Assembly: GCA_902492855.1 (NCBI GenBank)
Contig: CABUMU010000001.1
Span: 1 to 43,232 of the forward strand
DNA from: an uncultured Collinsella sp.
GTDB taxonomy: Bacteria; Actinomycetota; Coriobacteriia; Coriobacteriales; Coriobacteriaceae
Direction of reading: 5' to 3'
DNA: 43,232 nucleotides
Part shown: positions 14,440-22,777 of the stretch, one piece after another
Layout: each line of letters opens with the position of its first letter
Numbering within the stretch: position 1 is the first letter of the stretch
Made by a program: the position numbers and the translations under genes
Notes under the pieces: model-generated
What the model was told of the DNA's origin: nothing
The model's input: the letters and a program-made list of their open reading frames with translations, nothing else
Databases searched by the model: none

Positions 14440-15192
14440 CTAGAACGCAAACGCGGCCGCGATGTCGCAAGAAATCAGCAGGTCGGCATTTGCATCCTGA
14501 TCGGTGGGAGCAAGGTTGCATATGGCCAGCGTATCGCCGGTAAAGTAACGCGTAAGGCCTGCCGCCGGATACACCACGAGCGAGGTCCCGCCCACAATGA
14601 GGGCATCGGCCGCGGCGATGGCGACAACGGCACCGGTCAGCACATGCTCATCGAGCGGCTCTTCGTAGAGCACTACATCGGGCTTGATGCGGCCGCCGCA
14701 CGCGGGGCACGCAGGCACGCCCGCGGCATCCTCGTGCTCGCGCGAGCAAATCCACTCGGCGCTATAGACCGCGCCGCACGACTGGCAAATGTTGCGATGG
14801 ACCGATCCGTGCAGCTCGAACACGCGCTGTGAGCCGGCCATCTGATGCAGGCCGTCAATGTTTTGCGTCACCACGGCATTTAGCTTGCCGGCTCGCTCCA
14901 GCTCGGCCAGCTTGGTGTGGCAGCGGTTGGGCTTGGCGCCAAGCGCGATCATCTTGGTGCGGTAGAAGTCGAAGAACTCGGCCGGGTGCACCTCGTAAAA
15001 GCTATGCGAGAGCATGGTCTCGGGCGGGTAGGCAAACTGTTGGTGATACAGGCCGTCCACGCTGCGGAAATCGGGGATGCTACTCGCCGTGGAAACGCCC
15101 GCGCCGCCAAAGAAGACCACGCGCTTGTGGGTGCCAAACAGCTCCGCCAGCGCGGCGGAGGCCTGTTTGGGATCCGTTATTGCCTGCGTCAT
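14440..15192 (-). CDS. cobB: NAD-dependent protein deacylase (sirtuin, Sir2 family)
   Basis: A 250-residue sirtuin that removes acyl groups from lysines using NAD+. Clear motifs are GAGVSTASSIPDFRS (about 31-45) for NAD binding, TQNIDGLH (about 109-116), the catalytic His in ELHGS (about 127) and a four-cysteine zinc site, CQSC and CPAC. Length fits class U/III bacterial enzymes. A GGAGG site lies 6 nt before the ATG. It precedes folP-folK by 95 nt. The gap holds a GC-rich hairpin (CCGCC-AGCT/AGCT-GGCGG) and a TACAAT box near 14420-14425, so folP-folK may have its own promoter. Confidence 0.94.
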   Translation of the reverse strand: MTQAITDPKQASAALAELFGTHKRVVFFGGAGVSTASSIPDFRSVDGLYHQQFAYPPETMLSHSFYEVHPAEFFDFYRTKMIALGAKPNRCHTKLAELERAGKLNAVVTQNIDGLHQMAGSQRVFELHGSVHRNICQSCGAVYSAEWICSREHEDAAGVPACPACGGRIKPDVVLYEEPLDEHVLTGAVVAIAAADALIVGGTSLVVYPAAGLTRYFTGDTLAICNLAPTDQDANADLLISCDIAAAFAF

Positions 15193-15327
15193 ATGAGTCC
15201 TCCGTCCTTGTTAGTCGGGCAGCGTTGAGCGACGTCCCAGCATGCGGCCTCTAAGTCAGCATGCGCGGAGCCCACACCGCCCCTGTTGCGCTAATCTTAA
15301 GCCTGCCAACCCCGTCGAAAGGACACC

Positions 15328-16146
15328 ATGCCTCAGACTTACACTTTCGCCTCGTGGAACGTCAACGGCCTGCGCGCCGTGCTCAAAAAGGACCCGAGCT
15401 TTATCCAGATCGCGCAGGACCTCGATGTCGATGTCTTGGCGCTGCAAGAGACCAAGTTGCAAGAAGGCCAGGTCGATATCGACCTGCCCGGCTATCACCA
15501 AACCTGGAGCTACGCCGAGCGCAAGGGCTACTCGGGCACCGCGGTCTTTAGCCGCCAGGAACCGCTGCGCGTACTGCGCGCCGATGCGCTGCCGCCCTAC
15601 GCCGGCGAGGGCGAGGCGGCCGAGCTCGTCGCCCAAGCCGCGACCGAGGGCCGCGTCTGCGCGCTGGAGTTCGACAAGTTCTGGTTTGTGGATGTCTACA
15701 CTCCCAACGCGCAAAACGAACTCGCCCGCATCGACGTGCGCATGGCCTGGGACGATGCCTACCGCGGCTTTTTGAACGCGCTCGAGTGCGAGACCGGCAA
15801 ACCCGTCGTGACCTGCGGCGACTTTAACGTGGCGCACGAGGAGATCGACCTTAAGAACCCCAAGTCCAACCGCGGCAACGCAGGCTTTTCGGACGAGGAG
15901 CGCGGCAAGTTTACCGAGCTGCTCAACGGCGGGTTTACCGATACCTGGCGCGCGGCAAACCCCGACGTCGAGGGCGTCTACAGCTGGTGGAGCTACCGCT
16001 TTAATGCCCGCAAGAACAACGCAGGCTGGCGCATCGATTACTTTCTGGTAAGCGATTCGATCGCCGCCAACGTTCGCGACACCGGTATCCGTGGCGATAT
16101 CTTCGGCAGCGACCACTGCCCCGTCACCCTCACGCTAGAGCTCTAG
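15328..16146 (+). CDS. xth: Exodeoxyribonuclease III
   Basis: A 272-residue member of the ExoIII/APE1 endonuclease-exonuclease-phosphatase family, which cuts DNA at abasic sites during base-excision repair. The motifs are in order: ASWNVNGLRA (about 8-17), LQETKLQ (about 39-45, metal-binding Glu), VYTPNAQ (about 114-120), GDFNVAH (about 168-174), NAGWRIDYFLVS and the terminal GSDHCPV with the catalytic His. AAAGGAC is the ribosome site. It stands alone, divergent from the sirtuin gene. Confidence 0.96.
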   Translation: MPQTYTFASWNVNGLRAVLKKDPSFIQIAQDLDVDVLALQETKLQEGQVDIDLPGYHQTWSYAERKGYSGTAVFSRQEPLRVLRADALPPYAGEGEAAELVAQAATEGRVCALEFDKFWFVDVYTPNAQNELARIDVRMAWDDAYRGFLNALECETGKPVVTCGDFNVAHEEIDLKNPKSNRGNAGFSDEERGKFTELLNGGFTDTWRAANPDVEGVYSWWSYRFNARKNNAGWRIDYFLVSDSIAANVRDTGIRGDIFGSDHCPVTLTLEL

Positions 16147-16207
16147 CCCCAAGTAATTCCTGGGGGACAGAGGAAAACAGACCATGTGACCCCTCTCCCC
16201 CTATAAG

Positions 16208-16270
16208 TTGCGGTGGAATAGTTCCTGTTTGGGCAGCAAATAGCCAAAAACGAGAACTATTCCACCGCAA
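16208..16270. repeat. 63-bp inverted repeat after the exonuclease gene
   Basis: Perfect 17-nt arms (TTGCGGTGGAATAGTTC and its complement) around a 29-nt centre that itself can pair imperfectly (GTTTGGGC with GCCAAAAAC). It lies between the converging xth and ECF S-component genes, so it may end transcription from both sides, although no T-run follows. A second weaker hairpin, GGGGGACAGAGG with CCTCTCCCCC, lies at about 16162-16200. Confidence 0.85.
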
Positions 16271-16294
16271 GTTCGTGAGGGAACGCGAAATGCC

Positions 16295-17008
16295 TTACAG
16301 CCCGTATTTCACGACGACACGGTTAATGCGACGGCACCAGGGCTTGTACAAGGCGGCCAAAAACACGCATGTCGCGAGTCCGTGCGTAATATCGAACGGC
16401 ACTGCCGTGGCAAGACGTGCCACGGCACCCGCCCAAGTAAGCGGCTGAACAAAACCGATGATGTCACACGCGTTGATCACCACGCCGTACAGCAAACCCG
16501 ACGCAAAGCCGTAGGTCAGTAGCGCCGGCATGCGCACGGCTCCGTCCGCACGGTCGAACGCACCCGCATGCGCCAGCGCGCCGCCAACATAGCCAACCAG
16601 ACCCCAGGCATACATCTGCCACGGCGTCCACATGCCCTGCCCAAAAAAGAAATTGCTGGTCAGCGCCGCCAGCGCGCCAACCATAAAACCATTGCGGCGA
16701 CCAAGCGTCGCCCCCGCGATAATGGCGATGGCGCTCACCGGTTTAAAGTCGGGAATGGGCCCAAACAGGATGCGCCCCGCCGCCGCCAGCGCCGCGAGCA
16801 CCAGCGTGGGCATAATCTGGCGCAAACCCGGACGAGATGCCTCGTAACCCGCAAAGAACAGCGCGAGCACCAGCGCCACCACGACCAGCATGGCAAGTGC
16901 CGCCTGCTCAACGCCCGCTAGCAACGCCGCAGCCATCACCGCTGGCACCGCCAGCAGCAACGGGATCTCCAGTTTTGTAAGCAGGCGCGCGACGCGATAA
17001 TCCGTCAT
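16295..17008 (-). CDS. ECF transporter S component (substrate-binding membrane subunit)
   Basis: A 237-residue integral membrane protein with about six hydrophobic segments. The stretch FGPIPDFKPVSAIAIIAGATLG, followed by FFFGQGMWTPWQMYAWGLVGY, is characteristic of a class of energy-coupling-factor S components for vitamins or their precursors. The substrate cannot be read from the sequence and no riboswitch was recognised. It is the last gene of the ecfT-ecfA-S operon; its ATG lies 4 nt after the ATPase stop, and the longer reading frame would overlap that gene. Together the three proteins should form one dedicated importer. Confidence 0.82.
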   Translation of the reverse strand: MTDYRVARLLTKLEIPLLLAVPAVMAAALLAGVEQAALAMLVVVALVLALFFAGYEASRPGLRQIMPTLVLAALAAAGRILFGPIPDFKPVSAIAIIAGATLGRRNGFMVGALAALTSNFFFGQGMWTPWQMYAWGLVGYVGGALAHAGAFDRADGAVRMPALLTYGFASGLLYGVVINACDIIGFVQPLTWAGAVARLATAVPFDITHGLATCVFLAALYKPWCRRINRVVVKYGL

Positions 17009-17012
17009 CCCA

Positions 17013-18656
17013 TCACGCCCTATAAAACACGTTGTCGGCAAAGAAGTCGGCCGGCGGCTCCATGCAGGCGATCTCACCGTCAAACATCATGGCAATGTCA
17101 TCGGCAACCTGCTCGGCAAAATCCAGATCGTGCGTGGCCATAATGACGGTGCCGCCAGCCTTCGCATGGTCACGCAGGGCGCGGGCGATGATGCGGCGGC
17201 TCTCCAGGTCCAAGCCCTTCGTGGGCTCGTCAAGCAGCAGCAGCTCGGGGCCGATCAGCAGCAGCTTTGCCAGTGCAAGCAGCTGGCGCTGTCCGCCCGA
17301 GAGGTCGTAAGGGTGGCGCGTCTCCAGACCGTCCAATCCCAGTTGCGCCGCACGCTCCCGCGCCAAGTTCTCGTCATATCCGCAGGTCGAGGCCCATTCC
17401 ATCAGCTCATCGCGAACCGTCTCGGCAACCAGCAATGCTTTGGGATTCTGAGGCAGCAGCGCCGCCGAGGCCGCTCCGCGCACCACGCGGCCGCGCTGCA
17501 GCTTGGCGGTCTTCGCCAGCACCGAAAGCATTGTCGACTTACCGCAGCCGTTACCGCCCACGATCGCATGCACCGCGCCAGCCGAGAACGCCACGTCGAG
17601 CCCGCGCAGCACCCAACCGCCCGCGCGATCGCAGCGAAACCAGCCTTCCGACAGGGTGGTAGCCGACCCGCCGTGCATTTTTTGGAGTATTCTGCTTCCA
17701 TCCGTGCGCGGGAAAGCTTCCGAGCCGTTTTCGAGCGACGTTTGCGCCACAAATTCTGACGATTTGTCCAATTCTGAACTTTTTTTCGCGCTCGATACGT
17801 CCCCGGGCGGCTCTGGAGAGCCCAAATTGTCCTCACGCCTGCTGAATACTCCTTTATTTGCACATCGGATGGAACCCCACCCCAACATGTCATCGGAAAA
17901 CAGCGATTCTCGGCGTCCCAAAGAAGCCATATCCGCCACCTCGCGCACGCGACCGCCCTCAATCCGGTACGCACGCGTCGCATATTCGAGCATCGGCCGC
18001 GGTTGATGCGTAGCCACAACAACCGTGCAGCCCAGCTCACGGTTCACGCGAAACAACGCGTGCAGAAAATTCTTCTCGGCAACGGGATCGAGCTGAGACG
18101 TGGGCTCGTCGAGTAGCAGCACACGCGGACGCAGCGCCAAGACGGCGGCAAGCGACAGCAACTGCTTGCGGCCACCCGAAAGCGTATCGGTATCGCGATG
18201 AAGCCAGTCCTCCAGACCAAAGAAATAGCTGGTCTCGGCAACACGGCGACGCATCTCATCACGTGCTAGCCCCAAGTTTTCCAGGCCAAACGCCATCTCG
18301 TGCCACACGGTTTCGCACACGATCTGGTTCTCGGGATCCTGGAACACATAGCCCACGCGCTCCGCCGATGCCCGCACATCCATGTCGGCGACGGGCTCGC
18401 CCAGCACGCGCAGCTCGCCGGAGCGCGTACCCGCCGGCGCGATCTCGGGCTTGAGCAGCGACAGCAGCGTCGACTTGCCCGAACCGGTACCGCCAACAAG
18501 CAGTGCAAACGCACCTTGGGAAACACGCCAATCAAGCCCCTCGAGCACCGGTGCCTCGGCCCCGGGATAGGCAAAACTAAGGCCTCGCACCTCAATCGCC
18601 GGCGCGGCCGAGCCATATGCCACACCCGCCGCCGAGCTCCTATCCAACCGAGCCAT
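17013..18656 (-). CDS. Fused ECF transporter ATPase (EcfA-EcfA')
   Basis: 547 residues with two complete ABC ATPase domains that power the ECF importer. Domain 1: Walker A GGTGSGKST, signature LSGGRKQ, Walker B VLLLDEPTSQLD. Domain 2: Walker A GGNGCGKST, signature LSGGQRQ, Walker B LLLLDEPTKGLD. In many organisms these are separate genes. The linker between them (about residues 265-328) is encoded by a 189-bp segment with its own terminal inverted repeats (17674-17862), is Ser/Lys/Glu-rich and does not look like ABC sequence, which suggests an in-frame insertion. The start overlaps the EcfT stop by one base (TGATG), so the genes are coupled. Confidence 0.94.
   Translation of the reverse strand: MARLDRSSAAGVAYGSAAPAIEVRGLSFAYPGAEAPVLEGLDWRVSQGAFALLVGGTGSGKSTLLSLLKPEIAPAGTRSGELRVLGEPVADMDVRASAERVGYVFQDPENQIVCETVWHEMAFGLENLGLARDEMRRRVAETSYFFGLEDWLHRDTDTLSGGRKQLLSLAAVLALRPRVLLLDEPTSQLDPVAEKNFLHALFRVNRELGCTVVVATHQPRPMLEYATRAYRIEGGRVREVADMASLGRRESLFSDDMLGWGSIRCANKGVFSRREDNLGSPEPPGDVSSAKKSSELDKSSEFVAQTSLENGSEAFPRTDGSRILQKMHGGSATTLSEGWFRCDRAGGWVLRGLDVAFSAGAVHAIVGGNGCGKSTMLSVLAKTAKLQRGRVVRGAASAALLPQNPKALLVAETVRDELMEWASTCGYDENLARERAAQLGLDGLETRHPYDLSGGQRQLLALAKLLLIGPELLLLDEPTKGLDLESRRIIARALRDHAKAGGTVIMATHDLDFAEQVADDIAMMFDGEIACMEPPADFFADNVFYRA
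17674..17862. repeat. 189-bp inverted-repeat element inside the fused ATPase gene
   Basis: The ends read TGCA-6nt-GGAGTATTC-T-GC and, in complement, TGCA-6nt-GGAGTATTC-A-GC. The length is exactly 63 codons and it has no stop in the gene's frame. Inside are a poly-A/T run and two copies of AATTCTGA, and the segment is less GC-rich than the flanking ATPase sequence. It resembles a small non-autonomous element that now encodes an interdomain linker. Confidence 0.65.
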
Positions 18657-19543
18657 CAGCCAAACCTCTTCTCATCAATCGCGTGCGACGCGCAAGGCAG
18701 CATCATCCAGGCAGCGTACACGACATAGCCCAGCCACGGCGCCGGCACCGATAGTTGCGGGTAAAACGAATACTGCATCGTCGCAGTCCACGCCACTGCC
18801 GTCGTGGCCATGCCAAACAGCGCAAGTCCAACCAGCGCGGCAACATCGCCGCGCCCCAGCCGATACCGCGCATACGTCGTTCGACGCGTCGCGGCGCCCC
18901 ACCCACGGGAACGCATGGCGTCCGCGCGCTCCAGCGAATCTTCCATGCCCCAGCCCATCAACACGCTCGACGCCCGCAGGCGCGATCGCACGGGATCGGT
19001 GGGCGCGCGGCCCGGCACATCAATCGCATCCTGCACCGCCAGCACCGTACGACCGCGGCGTAAAAACTGCGGGATAAGCCTCATGCACATCGAGATCATG
19101 AGCGCAATCACCGGTGCGGCATTGCCCAGCAGCGCGAGCACCTTGTCGTATTCGAGCATCGACGCCGCGGCCTCAAACCACAGCACGCTCGCCACAAACA
19201 GCCCGCCCATGCACAGGCCGTATACCATGCTTTCCAGATACACCGCGCGCATGCCAATACGGAACAGCTCCGTCGAGCCCGAGGCGCTAAACAGCGGATT
19301 GACCAGCGCGATAATCAAAATCACCGGCAACTGCCAGCGGAGTGCGCCCAGCGTGCGGGCAGCCCCACGCGTCGCAAATCCATACGCCAGCCCGCCCGCA
19401 AGTGACAGCGCAATCAGCACCGGCTGCATCGAGAACATGGTGAGCCCCAGCGTCAGCACAATATAGAGTGCCGGCACAGCCGGATGCGACATCGAGAACG
19501 CCGCGACGGGCTCGCCGCCAAACTCCTCTTGTATGTTGTCCAC
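18656..19543 (-). CDS. ecfT: ECF transporter transmembrane coupling subunit EcfT
   Basis: About 295 residues, the membrane scaffold that links the S component to the ATPases. Several hydrophobic segments are followed by the cytoplasmic coupling helices. The conserved ADAMRSRGWG stretch contains the A-R-G type motif that docks into the ATPases, and GWGMEDSLE precedes it. The start is uncertain. The GTG at 19543 is preferred because a GGGGG run lies 5 nt upstream and the conserved AFSMSHPAV segment normally lies near the N-terminus. The frame stays open to a GTG at 19714, which would add an Arg-rich 57-residue lead and nearly meet the divergent glmU. First gene of the operon. Confidence 0.87.
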   Translation of the reverse strand: MDNIQEEFGGEPVAAFSMSHPAVPALYIVLTLGLTMFSMQPVLIALSLAGGLAYGFATRGAARTLGALRWQLPVILIIALVNPLFSASGSTELFRIGMRAVYLESMVYGLCMGGLFVASVLWFEAAASMLEYDKVLALLGNAAPVIALMISMCMRLIPQFLRRGRTVLAVQDAIDVPGRAPTDPVRSRLRASSVLMGWGMEDSLERADAMRSRGWGAATRRTTYARYRLGRGDVAALVGLALFGMATTAVAWTATMQYSFYPQLSVPAPWLGYVVYAAWMMLPCASHAIDEKRFG

Positions 19544-19742
19544 GGGCACCCCCGTCCCCTCGCTCAAACGACGGCTCCGCAGCACCGCCAACGCCGCACG
19601 CAAGCAGCGCAAACGCCACGCCGGCGGCGCAAGCCTCAACCGCCGCAAACCAATCGCTACGCGCTCAACATATGCCTGCGGTATCATATTGCGCCGTGTA
19701 TCGTTTCCAAACACACGTCTCTATAACGTAACAGGAGATCAC

Positions 19743-21155
19743 ATGGACGCAACCGCAATTATCCTCGCTGCCGGCGAGGGCACCCGCATGAAGTCGAACC
19801 ACTGCAAGGTTTCGCACAAGATCCTGGGCAAGCCCATGGTTCAGTGGATCGTCGACGCCACCATCAAGGCCGGCTGCAGCCGCGTCGTGGTCGTCATCGG
19901 CAGCCACGCCGACGAGATGCGCGCCCTCATCGACGGCGCCTACGCCAGCAGCGCCACCAAGGTCGAGTGCGTCGAGCAGACCGAGCGCCTGGGCACCGGT
20001 CACGCCGTGAAGGTCGCGCTCGAGGCCTGCGGCATCACGCAAGGCCCCGTCGTCGTGCTCAACGGCGACCTGCCGCTCATCACCGCCGACACCGTCGCCA
20101 AGTTCGCACAGACCGTCGCTACCGGCGAGCTCGCCTGCACCGTCATGACCATGACCCCGCCCGACCCCTTCGGCTACGGACGTATCAAGCTGGGTGCCGA
20201 CGGCCAGATCGAGCGCATCATCGAGCAGAAGGACTGCACGCCCGAGCAGGCCGCCACGCTTCTGGAGTGCAACGCCGGCTGCTACGCCTTTGACGGCGCG
20301 CAGCTCGCCGCCCACATTAACGAGATCGGCAACGACAACGCGCAGTCCGAGTACTATCTGCCCGACATGCTCGAAATCCTCAAGGGTCACGGCCAGGCGG
20401 TCTCCATCTTCCACTGCGATGACTACCGCGACGGCCTGGGCGTCAACAGCCGCATCCAGCTCGCACAGCTCACCGCCATCGCGCGCGACCGCATCAACGA
20501 GCACTGGATGGCCGAGGGCGTCACGTTCATCGACCCCACGCAGGCCTGGATCGGCCCCGATGCCATTATCGGCCGCGACACCGTCGTGTGGCCGCAGACG
20601 CACCTGATCGGCCACGTCACCGTGGGCGAGGAGTGCCAGCTCGGCCCCAACAGCCGCCTCACCGACACCACCGTCGGCAGCGGCTGCACCATCGATGAGA
20701 CCATCGCCATCGAGGCCGTCATCGAGAACGGCGTCGACTGCGGCCCGCGTGCCTACCTGCGCCCAGGCACTCACATGCTCGACGGCTCCAAGGCCGGCAC
20801 GCACGTGGAGATCAAGAAGTCCACGATCGGCGAGGGCTCCAAGGTGCCGCACCTGTCCTACATCGGCGACACGACCATGGGCTCCGGCGTCAATGTCGGC
20901 GCGGGCTCCATCACCTGCAACTACGACGGCGTCCACAAGCACAAGACCGTCATCGGCAAGGATGCCTTCATCGGTTCCGACACCATGATGGTCGCGCCCG
21001 CCCAGATTGGCGACGGCGCACTCGTGGCCGCCGGCTCCGTCATCACCGAGCCGGTCCCGGCCGACGCACTCGGTCTGGGCCGCGCCCGTCAGGTAAATAT
21101 TGAGGGCTGGGCCGCCGATTATCGCCGCCGTCTGCACGAGGACGACGAGGCATAA
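19743..21155 (+). CDS. glmU: Bifunctional GlcNAc-1-P uridyltransferase / GlcN-1-P acetyltransferase
   Basis: A 470-residue enzyme making UDP-GlcNAc for peptidoglycan. The N-terminal nucleotidyltransferase starts IILAAGEGTRMKS (about 6-18), with LNGDLPLI and the GYGRIKL stretch. The C-terminal half is a left-handed beta helix of hexapeptide repeats with the acetyltransferase segment containing YLRPGTH, HLSYIGDT and the NYDGVHKHKT loop. Length is normal. The ATG at 19743 is preceded by AGGAG and by TATAAC 17 nt earlier. A strong terminator follows, so it is transcribed separately from prs. Confidence 0.97.
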   Translation: MDATAIILAAGEGTRMKSNHCKVSHKILGKPMVQWIVDATIKAGCSRVVVVIGSHADEMRALIDGAYASSATKVECVEQTERLGTGHAVKVALEACGITQGPVVVLNGDLPLITADTVAKFAQTVATGELACTVMTMTPPDPFGYGRIKLGADGQIERIIEQKDCTPEQAATLLECNAGCYAFDGAQLAAHINEIGNDNAQSEYYLPDMLEILKGHGQAVSIFHCDDYRDGLGVNSRIQLAQLTAIARDRINEHWMAEGVTFIDPTQAWIGPDAIIGRDTVVWPQTHLIGHVTVGEECQLGPNSRLTDTTVGSGCTIDETIAIEAVIENGVDCGPRAYLRPGTHMLDGSKAGTHVEIKKSTIGEGSKVPHLSYIGDTTMGSGVNVGAGSITCNYDGVHKHKTVIGKDAFIGSDTMMVAPAQIGDGALVAAGSVITEPVPADALGLGRARQVNIEGWAADYRRRLHEDDEA

Positions 21156-21170
21156 CGTTTCGCCAAGCAC

Positions 21171-21207
21171 AAAAGGAGCCGTTCCCTGGGGACGGCTCCT
21201 TTTTCTA
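21171..21207 (+). terminator. Terminator of glmU
   Basis: AGGAGCCGTTCC-CTGG-GGACGGCTCCT followed by TTTTTCT, 16 nt past the stop. Confidence 0.95.
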
Positions 21208-21347
21208 TCGTGACCTGCGCGGCCGGATGAGTGGTCGGTTCGTGTCCGTTGACGGTAAAGACGTTATCAAGACCCGATTAACCCCGCCGCACGGTTACAA
21301 TGCAAAAAGGCATCTATATGGCATTCGATGTATAAAGGAGAAGGGTA

Positions 21348-22334
21348 ATGCCGATTAATGATCCCGAGAAGTCGGAGAATATGCGCAAGTCCATCCGCGT
21401 GTATTCCGGTTCCTCCAACCGTCCCCTCGCTCAGAAGATTGCTGAGTACCTTGGGGTCGAGCTTTCGGGCCTTACGCTAAAGCAGTTCGCCAACGGTGAG
21501 ATTTACGCCCGCTACGACGAGACCGTCCGCGGCGCCGACGTCTTCCTGATTCAGTCCGTGGCCGGCGGCAACGTCAACGACATGCTCATGGAGCTGCTCA
21601 TCGCCACCGACGCTGCCAAGCGCGCATCCGCCCGCTCCATCACTGCCGTTATCACCCACTACGGCTATGCCCGCCAGGACCGCAAGGCCGGCCCGCGTGA
21701 GCCCATCACCGCCCGCCTCGTCGCCAACCTGCTCGAGCGCGCTGGCGTCAACCGCATCATCACCCTCGACCTGCACCAGGGCCAGATTCAGGGCTTCTTC
21801 GATATCCCGGTTAACCACCTGTCCGCGCTGCCGCTGTTTGGCCAGTACTACAACGACATGCACTTCGACACCGACAACCTGGTTGTCGTCTCCCCCGATG
21901 TGGGCCGCGCCAAGGCCGCCAAGAAGCTGTCCGACATGCTCGGCTGCGACCTGGCCATCGCCCACAAGGGCCGTCCGCGCCACAACGCCGCCGAGGTCAT
22001 GGGCATCATCGGTGACATCAAGGGCAAGACCTGCATCATCAACGACGACATGATCGACACCGCTGGCACCCTGTGCGCCAACGTCAAGGAGCTCAAGGCT
22101 ATGGGCGCTGGCGACATCTACGTCTGCGCCACCCACGGCATCTTCTCCGGTCCGGCCATCGAGCGTCTGAACGACGCCCCGATCGTCGAGTGCCTCGTCA
22201 CCGACGCCATTCCCGTCGAGGTCGGCGGCAAGATCAAGACCATCTCGGTCGCCGAGGAGTTCGCTCAGGCCATCTCCGCCGTTTACCACGAGGAGCCCGT
22301 CTCCACGCTCGTCGGCGGCGACTTCGCGCTGTAA
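21348..22334 (+). CDS. prs: Ribose-phosphate pyrophosphokinase (PRPP synthetase)
   Basis: A 328-residue enzyme converting ribose 5-phosphate and ATP to PRPP for nucleotides, His and Trp. Motifs include FANGEIYARYDETVRG (about 47-62), YGYARQDRK (about 106-114), the LDLHQGQIQGFFDIP loop (about 140-154) and the PRPP loop INDDMIDTAGTL (about 233-244). Length is typical for class I enzymes. AAGGAGAAGG lies 6 nt before the ATG. A TACAAT box at about 21296-21301 may be the -10 element. It ends at a terminator. Confidence 0.97.
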   Translation: MPINDPEKSENMRKSIRVYSGSSNRPLAQKIAEYLGVELSGLTLKQFANGEIYARYDETVRGADVFLIQSVAGGNVNDMLMELLIATDAAKRASARSITAVITHYGYARQDRKAGPREPITARLVANLLERAGVNRIITLDLHQGQIQGFFDIPVNHLSALPLFGQYYNDMHFDTDNLVVVSPDVGRAKAAKKLSDMLGCDLAIAHKGRPRHNAAEVMGIIGDIKGKTCIINDDMIDTAGTLCANVKELKAMGAGDIYVCATHGIFSGPAIERLNDAPIVECLVTDAIPVEVGGKIKTISVAEEFAQAISAVYHEEPVSTLVGGDFAL

Positions 22335-22367
22335 TCCAGCGTGCATCTCATCATCTTTGGTGTTTTT

Positions 22368-22402
22368 AAAGGGTCGGAAGCTCGCTTCCGCCCCTTTTTC
22401 TA
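22368..22402 (+). terminator. Terminator of prs
   Basis: AAAGGG-T-CGGAAG-CTCG-CTTCCG-C-CCCTTT, a near-perfect stem followed by TTC, about 34 nt past the stop. Confidence 0.9.
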
Positions 22403-22420
22403 CCCCTCGACAACCTTCCC

Positions 22421-22614
22421 TGGACAATTAGTTCAGATACGTATTTTTTTTAAAGCTCCAAAGGCCGTTCTGAGCTCCCCGGCGAACGCCATACTGCCCA
22501 AAGCTCATCGCTTTCGAGTACGACCGCCGCATATTTACCCTCAAATCGCCCTCGAAAGCCCTTAGAAACGCCTCGAACGCCCGCCGTCTTATACGTATCT
22601 GAACTAACTGTCCA
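22421..22614. repeat. 194-bp inverted-repeat element, copy A
   Basis: 24-nt terminal inverted repeats beginning TGGACAATTAGTTCAG and ending in complement TGGACAGTTAGTTCAG, extending to GATACGTAT, with one mismatch. The interior (22445-22590) has no significant open frame and differs from copy B at 23939, apart from a short AAAGCTCCAAA. It lies between prs and the nuclease-like gene. Short frames that could be called here merely read through the repeat. Confidence 0.9.
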
Positions 22615-22777
22615 GTAGCTATCGTCAACCTTCGCGGCAGAGCTCAATTTCCTGCAATCCCCTCAACCGATTCCACCGATTTCATAACACCCAGCCGTTC
22701 ATGGCGCGCAGCGCCCCGCTGAGCGAAAAGAACGGTATGGCGGTCGCATTCTGCCGCCAACTTAGTACGTTATAGCT

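Noticed and set aside
14345..14521. 59-codon N-terminal extension of FolP-FolK
   Set aside because: It overlaps the sirtuin 3' end, is Arg/Pro-rich, and the ATG at 14344 has AGGAGG at proper distance.
22421..22614. Target-site duplications around element A (and likewise B, C and D)
   Set aside because: Bases just outside the terminal repeats do not match left and right, so recent transposition with duplication cannot be claimed.
22428..22647. Small minus-strand frames in element A
   Set aside because: They read through the terminal repeats and have no ribosome site; the inverted repeat explains the sequence.
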